Source: Streptomyces sp. NBC_00654 (GTDB taxonomy: Bacteria > Actinomycetota > Actinomycetes > Streptomycetales > Streptomycetaceae). From it: 64,000 bases of DNA. Position numbers and translations under genes: made by a program. Positions 26,515-34,873 of this stretch are shown here, piece after piece (position 1 is the first letter of the stretch; the number at the start of each line of letters is the position of its first letter). Where the stretch lies: NCBI RefSeq assembly GCF_026341775.1, contig NZ_JAPEOB010000001.1:3782001-3846000 (forward strand). Reading direction: 5' to 3'. Below the pieces are notes generated by a model, which saw only the letters and a list, made by a program, of their open reading frames with translations, had not been told where the DNA came from and made no database searches.

Positions 26515-28269
26515 TCAGTCCTCGACGGGACCGAGAGCGGGGGTGCCCCGCAGCTCCACCGTGCGGGTGGTGGAGCTGTGCAGTTCGAGGACCGTGATCT
26601 CGTTCCGGCCGGCCTTCAGGATCGGTGCGGGGACGTAGAGGGTGGTCTGCGGTCCGCGGGACCAGTACCGGCCGAGCGCGAAGCCATTGATCCAGACGTG
26701 GCCCTTGGTCCAGCCGTCCAGGGCGATGAAACCGTCGGCCGGCTGCTCGATGTCCAGGTGTCCGCGGTGGAACGCGGGGCCGACCGGGGGCGAGGCGGGA
26801 TCGAATGCGGTGAAGGACAGCAGGCCCGGATCGTCGAGGGGCAGCGGCCTGCTGTACCAGCCCTCCAGGGAGGTCGCGTTGACGGAGACCTCGCCGAGCA
26901 GTCCCTTGCGGTCGTGCATGCCCTGCCCGTAGTTGACCCGGCCCTGGTTCTCCACCAGCACGGCCAACCGCGCGCCGAACCGGGGGGCGTGGAAGGCGAG
27001 GCTGTGCTCATGGTTCTCACGTTCCAGGACTCCGACCGGCTGGCCGTCGACGAAGACCTGGGCACGGTCGTGCACCTCGGCGATGCGCAGGACGGTCGGC
27101 CCCGCCGCCGGGAGCGACGTCTCGTACAGGACGAATCCGAAGGACTGACCGAGCTGTTCCATGCTCTGCGGGCGGTCGGCGCGCACGGCGCCGCCGAGCC
27201 GCTCGCGCTGGTCCAGAAGACCTGCGCATGCGGTGAGTTCGGCGGTGGTCGGGGAGAGCTTGGGCGCGGGCGCGGGTACCGGTTCCTCGGGGACGGGCGC
27301 GTACCGGGCGATGACCTCGCGGAAGGCGGCGTATTTGGGGGCGGGGTCGCCGGCCTCGTCCAGGGGCGCGTCGTAGTCGTACGACGTGGCGGTGGCGCGG
27401 TACGTGCCCTTGTCGTTGGCGCCGTTGGTGAAACCGAAGTTGGTGCCGCCGTGGAACATGTAGATGTTGACCGAGGCACCGGCCGCGAGCAGCCGGTCGA
27501 GGTCCGCCGCGGCGTCGGCCGTGCCGCGGGTGACATGGGTTCCGCCCCAGCGGTCGAACCAGCCGATCCAGAACTCGCTGCACATCAGCGGCCCGGACGG
27601 CTGCTGTGTACGCAGTGCCGCGAGCCCGGCGTCCACCCGGCTGCCGAGATTGACGGTACGCAGGACGCCGTCGAGGCCGCCACGCTCCAGGTCGGCGGGC
27701 TGGTCGCAGGTGAACAGCGGTACGTCGACTCCGTGCCGGTGCAGCAGCTCCGCCAGATCCTCCAGGTAGCCGGAGTCGTCGCCGTACGCGCCGTACTCGT
27801 TCTCCAGTTGCACGGCGAGGACCGGGCCGCCACGCGTGGAGAGGTGAGGGAGGAGGGGCGGCAACAGGGCTCCGAGGTAGTCGTCCACCGCCTTCAGGTA
27901 GCGCGGGTCGCGGCTGCGCAGTTCGATGTCCTCGTCGGTGAGCAGCCAGCTGGGCAGGCCACCGCCCTCCCATTCGGCGCAGATGTAGGGGCCGGGGCGG
28001 AGCAGTACGTGCAGGTCCTCGGCGGCGGCCAGATCGAGGAACCGGCGGAGATCGAGACCTCCGTCCAGCCGGAACTCACCCGGACGGGGTGAGTGGAGGT
28101 TCCAGGGGACGTAGGTCTCGATCGTGTTCAGCCCCATCAGGCGTGCCTTGCGGAGCCGGTCGGCCCACTGCTCCGGATGGATCCGGAAGTAGTGCAGCCC
28201 GCCGGAGATGATCCGCAGCGGTCGGTCGTCGAGACGGAAGCCGTCTGCGGCAACCTCGAGTCGTGGCAT
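26515..28269 (-). CDS. GH35 beta-galactosidase
   Basis: A 584-residue family 35 enzyme. The N-terminal barrel starts with RIISGGLHYFRIHPEQWADR; the acid/base Glu is in VQLENEYGAYG and the nucleophile Glu in MCSEFWIGWFDRWG. C-terminal jelly-roll domains end with GHVWINGFALGRYWSRGPQ. It cleaves terminal beta-galactose. No signal peptide is present. An AAGGAG site lies 11 bases upstream of the ATG. It lies between GH5 and GH38 in the operon, so it probably trims imported oligosaccharides. Confidence 0.93.
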   Translation of the reverse strand: MPRLEVAADGFRLDDRPLRIISGGLHYFRIHPEQWADRLRKARLMGLNTIETYVPWNLHSPRPGEFRLDGGLDLRRFLDLAAAEDLHVLLRPGPYICAEWEGGGLPSWLLTDEDIELRSRDPRYLKAVDDYLGALLPPLLPHLSTRGGPVLAVQLENEYGAYGDDSGYLEDLAELLHRHGVDVPLFTCDQPADLERGGLDGVLRTVNLGSRVDAGLAALRTQQPSGPLMCSEFWIGWFDRWGGTHVTRGTADAAADLDRLLAAGASVNIYMFHGGTNFGFTNGANDKGTYRATATSYDYDAPLDEAGDPAPKYAAFREVIARYAPVPEEPVPAPAPKLSPTTAELTACAGLLDQRERLGGAVRADRPQSMEQLGQSFGFVLYETSLPAAGPTVLRIAEVHDRAQVFVDGQPVGVLERENHEHSLAFHAPRFGARLAVLVENQGRVNYGQGMHDRKGLLGEVSVNATSLEGWYSRPLPLDDPGLLSFTAFDPASPPVGPAFHRGHLDIEQPADGFIALDGWTKGHVWINGFALGRYWSRGPQTTLYVPAPILKAGRNEITVLELHSSTTRTVELRGTPALGPVED

Positions 28270-28312
28270 GGCCGTGGTGCTCCTTGCTGAGGGGACTGAT
28301 GGGTGGGGCGGG

Positions 28313-30277
28313 TCAGTTCAGCGGACGGCAGAGCAGCGCGTCGGGTACGCCGCCGTGGTTCCACTTCCAGGTGAAGGCGACACCGGCGATGTACTCCTGG
28401 TCGGTGCACTGCCCCTTGTAGTGGCCGGGGGCCCAGTCGCTGCCGACCGACCCGCCCGTGGCGGGGCGGTTGTCGCCCTTGTCGAACCAGACGTTGCGGC
28501 CGCTCTGCGGCAGCGGCGAGGCGGAAGGAGCGCAGAGCAGCCCGGCCATGGCGTTGCCGCTGACGCTGTAGCCGACGGCGAAGGTGTTGTCGGGGCACTG
28601 GAGCTTGTTGTAGCCCTCGGCCCAGTCGCCGTGGGTGACGTAGCGGTCGTCATGGACGGCCACCCAGTCGGCGCCCCCCTTGGCGGGCTGGTTCGCGTCG
28701 GTGCACAGACCGCGCTTGTCGCTGCGTCCGAGACCGGTCAGACGCTGGCTGTCGGGGCAGTTGCCCTTGCGGTAGCCGGGGCTCCAGTCGCCCTGGGCGA
28801 GCATCCGGGAGGAGGCGTTGTGGTCCCGGAAGTCGAGGTTGAGCATGTTCCAGTGGTCGACCTGGGCGACCGGGCCGGTGACGCCCCGCGCGTTGACCAG
28901 TTTGTTCCAGTCGGCGGTCCGCCAGTCACCGGGGTCGCCGAGGCTCTGTCGTTTGCCCGCGGTGTCGTAGGAGGTCAGGGCCCAGGTGTCCTGCGGTGCG
29001 CCGTCGGCGCCGGTCCAGCCGACCAGTGGCCAGATGGCGAAGTCGGTGTCGTTCTCGACCAGGATGTCGGTGAAATTGCCGAACCAGGTCTGCTCCTTGG
29101 TGTCGGTGGACCCGCGTCCGCCGGCACCGAACTCACTGATCCAGACGGGGGCGGTGAAGTGCTGCCCGGACTGGGTGACGAACAGGGCCTCCTCGTGCAC
29201 CAGTTGCTTCAGCTTGTCGAGCGGGAAGTCCTCGTACGGCCAGTCGTTGGTGTGGCCGGGGCCGCTGTCCGCGCCCGTGTAGTTCGGCCCGGTGTACCCG
29301 TAGAAGTGCGCGGCGTACACCAGTTTCCCCGAAGTGGTCAGGGTGTTGGAGAGCTCACGGACCGGGGTCAGCATCGGCCTGCCGTAGTCGAGACCGTCCA
29401 CCGGGATGCCGTACCAGTTGATGCCCTCCATGATGACGAGCATGTCGGGGTTGGCCTTCAGGATGCGGGTGCCCGCCAGTTCGAAGGCCGCGTAGACGTC
29501 GCGCTCGTCGCCCCAGCCCCAGTTCGGGTCGTGCCAGGTGTCACGCCGGATCTCGTTGCGCAGGTCGGCGCCGACCACCCGCTGGTTCCCCTTGTAGCGG
29601 TTCACCAGGGAGACCCAGTCCTCGTGCCACTGCTCGGCGGACTGGCCGCTGTTCCATCGTTCGTTGCCGTCCAGACCGCAGCAGAAGCGGTAGGTGGTGG
29701 TGTGGTTGTTGAGGATGACCGCGAATCCGTCGGCGGTCAGGGCCGCCACCACCGCGTCGAACACCTGCAGCGGGGTCTTGCCCTTCAGCTGCGGGTTGGC
29801 CGCGACCGCGGAGTCCGGCACCACCGTGGTGTCGCGCATCATCGCGTTGGCGAACGGCAGCCGGATGGTGTTCAGCCCGAGCGCGTGGAAGTCGGCCGTG
29901 ATCTGCGCGATCGGCGCGCGGTCCAGTCCCAGCGGGAGGTTGTGCGACATCTGGTCCGCCTGGTGGTTCGCGGGGTCGTTGATGTCGCCGCTGCCCTCCC
30001 ATGTGCCCTGGGCTCCGGCCCAGTTGCCGGCCTTCAGCTTGAAGCGGTTGCCGTTGGCGTCGACGATGTACCGCCCGCGGGTGCTCAGCGGAGCGGTCCA
30101 CGAGGCCGCCAACTGCGGTCCGGTCAGGGGAACGACGGTGGGGGTGGGGGCGGCGGCGGGAGGCGCTGCGACAGAACCGGAGGTTCCCGCGAGAAGGAGG
30201 GTGATCGTTGCTGCCGTCGCAGGCAGGATTCGGGAGAAGAATGTCCTGACGGCGGGAGCCGGCCTGGCGGATCTCAT
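28313..30277 (-). CDS. secreted GH5-type glycoside hydrolase with Cys-paired C-terminal repeats
   Basis: A 654-residue protein with a signal peptide (basic start, then ILPATAATITLLLAG, cleavage near residue 40). The clan A catalytic domain (about 60-450) has the acid/base Glu in VVGADLRNEIRRD and the nucleophile Glu in VWISEFGAGG. HFYGYTGPNYTG matches the third conserved strand. The last 150 residues hold three repeats of about 50 residues with W.PGY.KG.C and GL.C patterns (for example DWSPGYRKGNCPD, DWAPGHYKGQCTD), perhaps a binding module. It is the only exported enzyme in the locus and should make the oligosaccharides the importer takes up. The exact subfamily is unknown. Confidence 0.85.
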   Translation of the reverse strand: MRSARPAPAVRTFFSRILPATAATITLLLAGTSGSVAAPPAAAPTPTVVPLTGPQLAASWTAPLSTRGRYIVDANGNRFKLKAGNWAGAQGTWEGSGDINDPANHQADQMSHNLPLGLDRAPIAQITADFHALGLNTIRLPFANAMMRDTTVVPDSAVAANPQLKGKTPLQVFDAVVAALTADGFAVILNNHTTTYRFCCGLDGNERWNSGQSAEQWHEDWVSLVNRYKGNQRVVGADLRNEIRRDTWHDPNWGWGDERDVYAAFELAGTRILKANPDMLVIMEGINWYGIPVDGLDYGRPMLTPVRELSNTLTTSGKLVYAAHFYGYTGPNYTGADSGPGHTNDWPYEDFPLDKLKQLVHEEALFVTQSGQHFTAPVWISEFGAGGRGSTDTKEQTWFGNFTDILVENDTDFAIWPLVGWTGADGAPQDTWALTSYDTAGKRQSLGDPGDWRTADWNKLVNARGVTGPVAQVDHWNMLNLDFRDHNASSRMLAQGDWSPGYRKGNCPDSQRLTGLGRSDKRGLCTDANQPAKGGADWVAVHDDRYVTHGDWAEGYNKLQCPDNTFAVGYSVSGNAMAGLLCAPSASPLPQSGRNVWFDKGDNRPATGGSVGSDWAPGHYKGQCTDQEYIAGVAFTWKWNHGGVPDALLCRPLN

Positions 30278-30357
30278 GAATGTCCCTCCAAGGGTGGGGT
30301 CGGGGTTGGACCTTCGGATGGAGCGGCCCGGACCGGTGGTCCGGAGTCAGGTGCGGC

Positions 30358-31212
30358 TCAGCCCTTGAGACCGCTGGTGGCGATGCCTTCGACGATGTAG
30401 CGCTGGGCGACCAGGAACATGGCCACCAGTGGGGCGATGGTCACGACGGCCCCGGCGAACAGTCCGGGCAGGTTGATGGTCTGTGAGGTGAGGAATGTCG
30501 ACAGGGCGATCTGGGCCGTCCATGTGGACGGGTCCTGACCGATGACCAGCGGCCACAGGAAGGCGTTCCAGCTGTCGATGAAGGCGAGCGCGCCGAGCGA
30601 GGCGAGCATCGCTCCGGACGACGGCAACGCGATGCGGCGGTAGAGGCCGAGCCAGCCGAGCCCGTCCAGGCGTCCGGCCTCCTCGATCTCGCTGGGGAAC
30701 TGGAGATAGAAGTTGCGGAAGAGCAGGACGGCGAAGGGGTTGAACAGCCCGGGTGCGATGATTCCCCACAGCGTGTTGACCCCGCCCATGGAGCCCACGA
30801 CGACAAAGGTGGGGACGAACGTCACCGAGCCGGGGATCATCAGCGTGGCCACCACCAGGGCGAGCAGCACACCGCGTCCGGGTACCGGGATCCGTGCGAG
30901 GGCGTACCCGGCGGCCGAGGCGAGGAGCGTCGACACCGGGGCGGTGATCGCGGCGATGAGCAACGAGTTGCCGAGGGCCTGGCCCATGTGCAGGGTGGGA
31001 TCGCTGAAGAGCGAGGTGAAGTTCTCCCAGCGCATCGTCGACGGCCACCAGGTCCAGTGCGGTGACGTCAGACCCTGCGTATCCATCAGCGCGTTGCGCA
31101 GCATCAGGTAGAAGGGCGCCAGGAACACAGCAGTCAGCAGGCCGGCCAGCACCCCGCGCACGGACCGGCGCATGATCTTCGGCAGTTGTCGGGTAGCGGT
31201 CATGTCGCTCAC
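30358..31212 (-). CDS. sugar ABC transporter permease (MalG type)
   Basis: A 284-residue membrane protein of the CUT1 permease family with six predicted helices. The EAA loop reads EIEEAGRLDGLGWLGLYRRI. The end is IVEGIATSGLKG, typical of MalG-type proteins. The GTG start overlaps the stop of the partner permease by four bases; an ATG nine bases further in is an alternative. No ATPase is encoded nearby, so a shared MsiK-like ATPase elsewhere is likely. Confidence 0.92.
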   Translation of the reverse strand: MSDMTATRQLPKIMRRSVRGVLAGLLTAVFLAPFYLMLRNALMDTQGLTSPHWTWWPSTMRWENFTSLFSDPTLHMGQALGNSLLIAAITAPVSTLLASAAGYALARIPVPGRGVLLALVVATLMIPGSVTFVPTFVVVGSMGGVNTLWGIIAPGLFNPFAVLLFRNFYLQFPSEIEEAGRLDGLGWLGLYRRIALPSSGAMLASLGALAFIDSWNAFLWPLVIGQDPSTWTAQIALSTFLTSQTINLPGLFAGAVVTIAPLVAMFLVAQRYIVEGIATSGLKG

Positions 31213-32198
31213 TCCTCACCCTTGCCGAAGCCGGTGAGCCGGCCCTGGAGCAGGGTCACACCGACGATGAGGGCGGTGAGCACGAAGGCTCCTGCCGACC
31301 CGAGGCCGTAGTTCTGGGCGCCCATCGCGGTGTCGTAGAGGTAGCCCAGAGGGGTTCGGACCGGGGCCGCGGCCGACCCGGACAGCCCGCTGTTGAACAG
31401 GTTGTAGAACTCGTCGAACGCCTGGAAGGCGGCGATGAACTGCAGCATCAGGACGGCCACCGAGGTGTTGCGCAGCATGGGAAGGGTGATCCTGCGCAAC
31501 AGGCGCAGGCCGGTGGCGCCGTCGAGGGCGGCGGCCTCGTACACCTCCTTGGGGATGGCCTGGAGCCCGGCCAGGAACAGCACCATGTAGAAGCCGACCT
31601 GGAGCCAGAGGCGGAGCGTGACGAGCACGACCCAGTACAGCGGCGGTGAGGTGGTCTGCAGCCATGGAACGGCATCCATGCCGAACCATCCGCCGATCGT
31701 GTTGGCGATGCCGCCCGGCAGCCCGTTGAACAGACACATCTTCCACAGCAGGGCGGCTGCCACGTAGGAGACGGCGGCCGGGATCAGGAAGGCGGTGCGC
31801 AGCACGGCCCGGCCGCGCCGGATTCGGTGCACCAGCAGCGCCAGCCCCAGCGAGGCGGCGAACGTCACCGGCACGATGAACACCGTGAACAGCAGGATCT
31901 GGACGAGCGACTTGCGGAACACCGCATCGGAGAGCAGCGTCTGGTAGTTGTCCAGGCCGACCCAGTGTCCCAGGGCGATGGTGCCGCGGGCCTCACTGAG
32001 GCTGAGCAGAAAGCTCCAGCCGATGGCGACGTACTTGAAGAGGCCCAGGCCGATCAGCAGGGGTCCGGCGAGCAGCGCGAACGCTCCCCAGGCACGCCGG
32101 TCCGGGCGGGAGGGACGGATGGGGGCGGTGCCCCGCGGCTCGGCCGCGGGGCGCCCGACACGCTCATGGTCAAGCGTGGGCACAGGTGTGGACGTCAT
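31209..32198 (-). CDS. sugar ABC transporter permease (MalF type)
   Basis: A 329-residue CUT1 permease. After a Pro/Arg-rich cytosolic leader of about 35 residues, six helices follow. The EAA motif is EVYEAAALDGATGLRLLRRI. Its ATG overlaps the TGA of the binding-protein gene (TGATG), so the three transport genes are translationally linked. Confidence 0.92.
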   Translation of the reverse strand: MTSTPVPTLDHERVGRPAAEPRGTAPIRPSRPDRRAWGAFALLAGPLLIGLGLFKYVAIGWSFLLSLSEARGTIALGHWVGLDNYQTLLSDAVFRKSLVQILLFTVFIVPVTFAASLGLALLVHRIRRGRAVLRTAFLIPAAVSYVAAALLWKMCLFNGLPGGIANTIGGWFGMDAVPWLQTTSPPLYWVVLVTLRLWLQVGFYMVLFLAGLQAIPKEVYEAAALDGATGLRLLRRITLPMLRNTSVAVLMLQFIAAFQAFDEFYNLFNSGLSGSAAAPVRTPLGYLYDTAMGAQNYGLGSAGAFVLTALIVGVTLLQGRLTGFGKGEE

Positions 32199-33469
32199 CA
32201 CGCGCGCTGCTTGTCTATCTCGCTCTGGGCCTTCTTGGCCGCGTCGGCCAGGAGCTCGGCGGCATCGCCCTGTCCGCTGACCACCTTCGCCGCGGCCGCG
32301 GTGAAGAGGGAGCTCACGGCGCTGTTCCAGGTGCTGGGGTTGTTCCTGCCGTACCTGGCGGCCAGCTCGACGGTCTCCTTGGCGGGCCCCTGGGTGAGCT
32401 TGTCGGCGGAGGCGGCGACGGACGTGCGCGGCGGGATGTGGAGGCCGTAGTTCTGCGACCAGTCCGTCTGGAGGTCGGTCTGTTCGATCCAGAGCCACTG
32501 GACGAACTTCTTGGCCGCGTCCACGTTCTTGCCCTTGGCGTTGACGCAGGTGCTCCAGCCGCCGACGCGCACCGCAGGCTTGCCGCCGGTCTTGAAGGCG
32601 GGCCAGGGCAGGACGCCGAAGTCGTCGCCGAGCGCGGCCTTGACGGCGGGCATCGACCAGAGGCCGCCCCACTGCATCGGGACGACGTTCTGGGTGAGGG
32701 CGGCGGGATCCCACCAGTCGGTGGTGAAACCGAGCAGCAGGGACCGGTCGTCGTGAAGGCGCTTGAGCCCGGCCACGGCCTCGGCGGCCTGGGGGGAGCC
32801 GAAGGCCGCCCTGCCGTCGGTGACGAGGTCGCCGCCGTTGGAGAACACGGCCAGGATGGCGCTGTCGCCGAGGCCGTCCTGGCCGAGGAACAGGCCCTTG
32901 GTCTTCTTGGAGGTCAGGGCCCTGGCCGCGTCGGCGAGCGCGTCGAAGCTGTCGGGCGGGGTGATGCCGGCCTTGGACAGCACGCTCTTGCGGAAGTAGA
33001 GCATCATGACGTCGTCGAGCGTCTTGACGCCGTAGAGCTTGCCGTCGACGGTCACCATCTCGCGGGCGCCCGGGTTGAAGTCGGACTTGGCGCTGCCGTA
33101 GATGTCGTCCAGCGCGGCTATCTGGCCGCGCCGGGCGAGGCTCTCACTGAAGTCGCCTATCTCGAAGACGTCCGGGGCGGAGTCGGTGAGCAGGGTCGCG
33201 TTGAGCTTGCTGCGGTAGTCGCCCGGGGTCCAGGTGACCTTGACCGCGATGTCCGGGTTGGCCTTGGTGAACGCGGCTGCGTAACGCGTGAGGGCCTGCT
33301 GGGTGCCGGCCTCGCCGTAGGCGTGGGACCAGACGTTCAGGGTGGTCTTCGCCCCGGCGGAGTTACCGCCGGTCGGGTCGGTACTGCAGCCGACAGCCGC
33401 TCCGGCGACGAACAGAATGGATCCCCCGAGGAATCCTCTGCGGCTAAGCTTGGCCTTCTGTGCGCTCAC
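32198..33469 (-). CDS. sugar ABC transporter substrate-binding Tat lipoprotein
   Basis: A 423-residue extracellular solute-binding protein (SBP_bac_1 type). The leader has a twin-arginine motif SRRGFLGG and a lipobox ending A-V-G-C, so it is folded before export and anchored by lipid. TLNVWSHAYGEAG and ALTRYAAAFTKANPDIAVKV are the family start. The GTG at 33469 is chosen for its AAGGA site and the clean Tat leader. As first gene it probably follows the operon promoter in 33470-33611. Confidence 0.9.
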   Translation of the reverse strand: MSAQKAKLSRRGFLGGSILFVAGAAVGCSTDPTGGNSAGAKTTLNVWSHAYGEAGTQQALTRYAAAFTKANPDIAVKVTWTPGDYRSKLNATLLTDSAPDVFEIGDFSESLARRGQIAALDDIYGSAKSDFNPGAREMVTVDGKLYGVKTLDDVMMLYFRKSVLSKAGITPPDSFDALADAARALTSKKTKGLFLGQDGLGDSAILAVFSNGGDLVTDGRAAFGSPQAAEAVAGLKRLHDDRSLLLGFTTDWWDPAALTQNVVPMQWGGLWSMPAVKAALGDDFGVLPWPAFKTGGKPAVRVGGWSTCVNAKGKNVDAAKKFVQWLWIEQTDLQTDWSQNYGLHIPPRTSVAASADKLTQGPAKETVELAARYGRNNPSTWNSAVSSLFTAAAAKVVSGQGDAAELLADAAKKAQSEIDKQRA

Positions 33470-33611
33470 TTCGATCCTTCGGGTTGAGAGAGGGTTGGGC
33501 GTACGTGTTGGTGACAGGCCCAGCCGGTGTCCGGCATTCACAGTTGGCAGACGGTGATGGACATCGGCTGTGCCGGCAACACGGGGTGGCGAACGGCATA
33601 GTGACGATCGG

Positions 33612-34769
33612 TCAGGGGAAGAGGGACTGGATGCCGACGACGGCGGCGCCGCGTGCCCACTCCTCCCAGGGGAGGGGACGCAGAGTCAGCGGGCATTTCG
33701 CCGCTGCTTTGAAGCAGTGCGCGGCGTAGGCGTCCCTGATGTGCATTCCGAAGAGGTCGAAGGTGTCGAGACCCTCGCCGGTGACGACGACGCGCTCGGG
33801 ACCCACGAGGTTCACCAGCGTGGCGATGCCGACGCCGATGGCGTGGCCCGCCCTCGCGAAGGCGCCCTGTGCGGTGGGGTCTCCACCACGGGCTAGCTGA
33901 ACCGCGCCGTCGAAGTCCAGGTCAGGGCGATCGGTGGCGCGGCGGATGGCCGTGAGGACGGCGTCGGTGGAGGCGATGGCCTCGACGCAACCGACCTGGC
34001 CGCAGTGGCACCGCGGCCCGGCCGGGTCGATGCTGATGTGCCCCATCTCGCCGGCGACGCCGTACGCGCCGGCGACCAGCTCACCGTTGATGACGATCCC
34101 GGAGCCGATCCCCGCTCCGATGGTGACCAGTGCGAAGTACTCGGTACCGATGCCCTCGCCGAACCAGTGCTCGGCGGCGGTGATGGCCTTGACGTCGTTC
34201 TCCACGGTGACGGTCAGGCCGGTCGCCGCGGCGACGGTCTCGGCCAGCGGCACGTCGCGCCAGCTGGGGAGCACGGAGTAGCGGACACGCCCGCAGGGGC
34301 GGTCCACGTCGCCGGAGACCGCGATGCCCAGGTGCCGAGTGCGGGCCCGGTACTCGGGTTTCACGTCGAGAAGTTCGGTGACGAGGTCGGCCAGCAGCTC
34401 ACACACGGCGGCCGGGTCGCGGTCGCCCAATGGCCGACTGGCGGTGGTGCGCATGTTCGCCCGCAGGTCGCAGACCGCGCCGAAGAGGGTGTCGGCACTG
34501 ATCTTCACACCGACGAAGAACTCCCGGTCGGGAGTGACGGCCAGCGGGTTCACGGGGCGCCCGGCCCCTGGAGCGGTGCGCTCCGGGGGGAGCTCGTGCA
34601 GGTAGCCGTCGTCGATGAGTGGTCGCGCGGCCTTGGTAACGGCGGTCGAGGACAGACCCGTCCGGCGGGCCAGCTCCACCCGGCTGAGCGGGCTCTCGGC
34701 CAACAGCAGGGCGAGGATGGCAGTTTCGGCCGGTGCGCTCACCAGTGGCCGCGAGTGGTTTGGAAACAC
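33612..34769 (-). CDS. ROK-family sugar-responsive repressor
   Basis: A 385-residue ROK protein. The N-terminal winged helix reads SRVELARRTGLSSTAVTKAA. The sugar-kinase-like domain has the zinc motif CHCGQVGCVE and the sugar-binding EMGHISID block. It is upstream of and codirectional with the transport operon and divergent from GH36, so it probably represses both sides and responds to the released sugar. An A/T-rich tract in the divergent gap may hold its operator. Confidence 0.9.
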   Translation of the reverse strand: MFPNHSRPLVSAPAETAILALLLAESPLSRVELARRTGLSSTAVTKAARPLIDDGYLHELPPERTAPGAGRPVNPLAVTPDREFFVGVKISADTLFGAVCDLRANMRTTASRPLGDRDPAAVCELLADLVTELLDVKPEYRARTRHLGIAVSGDVDRPCGRVRYSVLPSWRDVPLAETVAAATGLTVTVENDVKAITAAEHWFGEGIGTEYFALVTIGAGIGSGIVINGELVAGAYGVAGEMGHISIDPAGPRCHCGQVGCVEAIASTDAVLTAIRRATDRPDLDFDGAVQLARGGDPTAQGAFARAGHAIGVGIATLVNLVGPERVVVTGEGLDTFDLFGMHIRDAYAAHCFKAAAKCPLTLRPLPWEEWARGAAVVGIQSLFP

Positions 34770-34778
34770 GACGGCAAC

Positions 34779-34797
34779 CTAAAGCAAATAAATAACT
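34779..34797. promoter_or_regulatory. A/T-rich island between divergent ROK and GH36 genes
   Basis: CTAAAGCAAATAAATAACT stands out in very G/C-rich surroundings, 10 bases upstream of the ROK start and about 80 bases before GH36. It is the obvious place for promoter boxes or the ROK site, though no strict palindrome is visible. Confidence 0.35.
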
Positions 34798-34873
34798 TCG
34801 TCCAGTATTGATTTTCCCGCCAGGGTGGTCCTACGCTCTGGCCCAACTCCGGGCACTTCCCCCGTTGTTCGCC

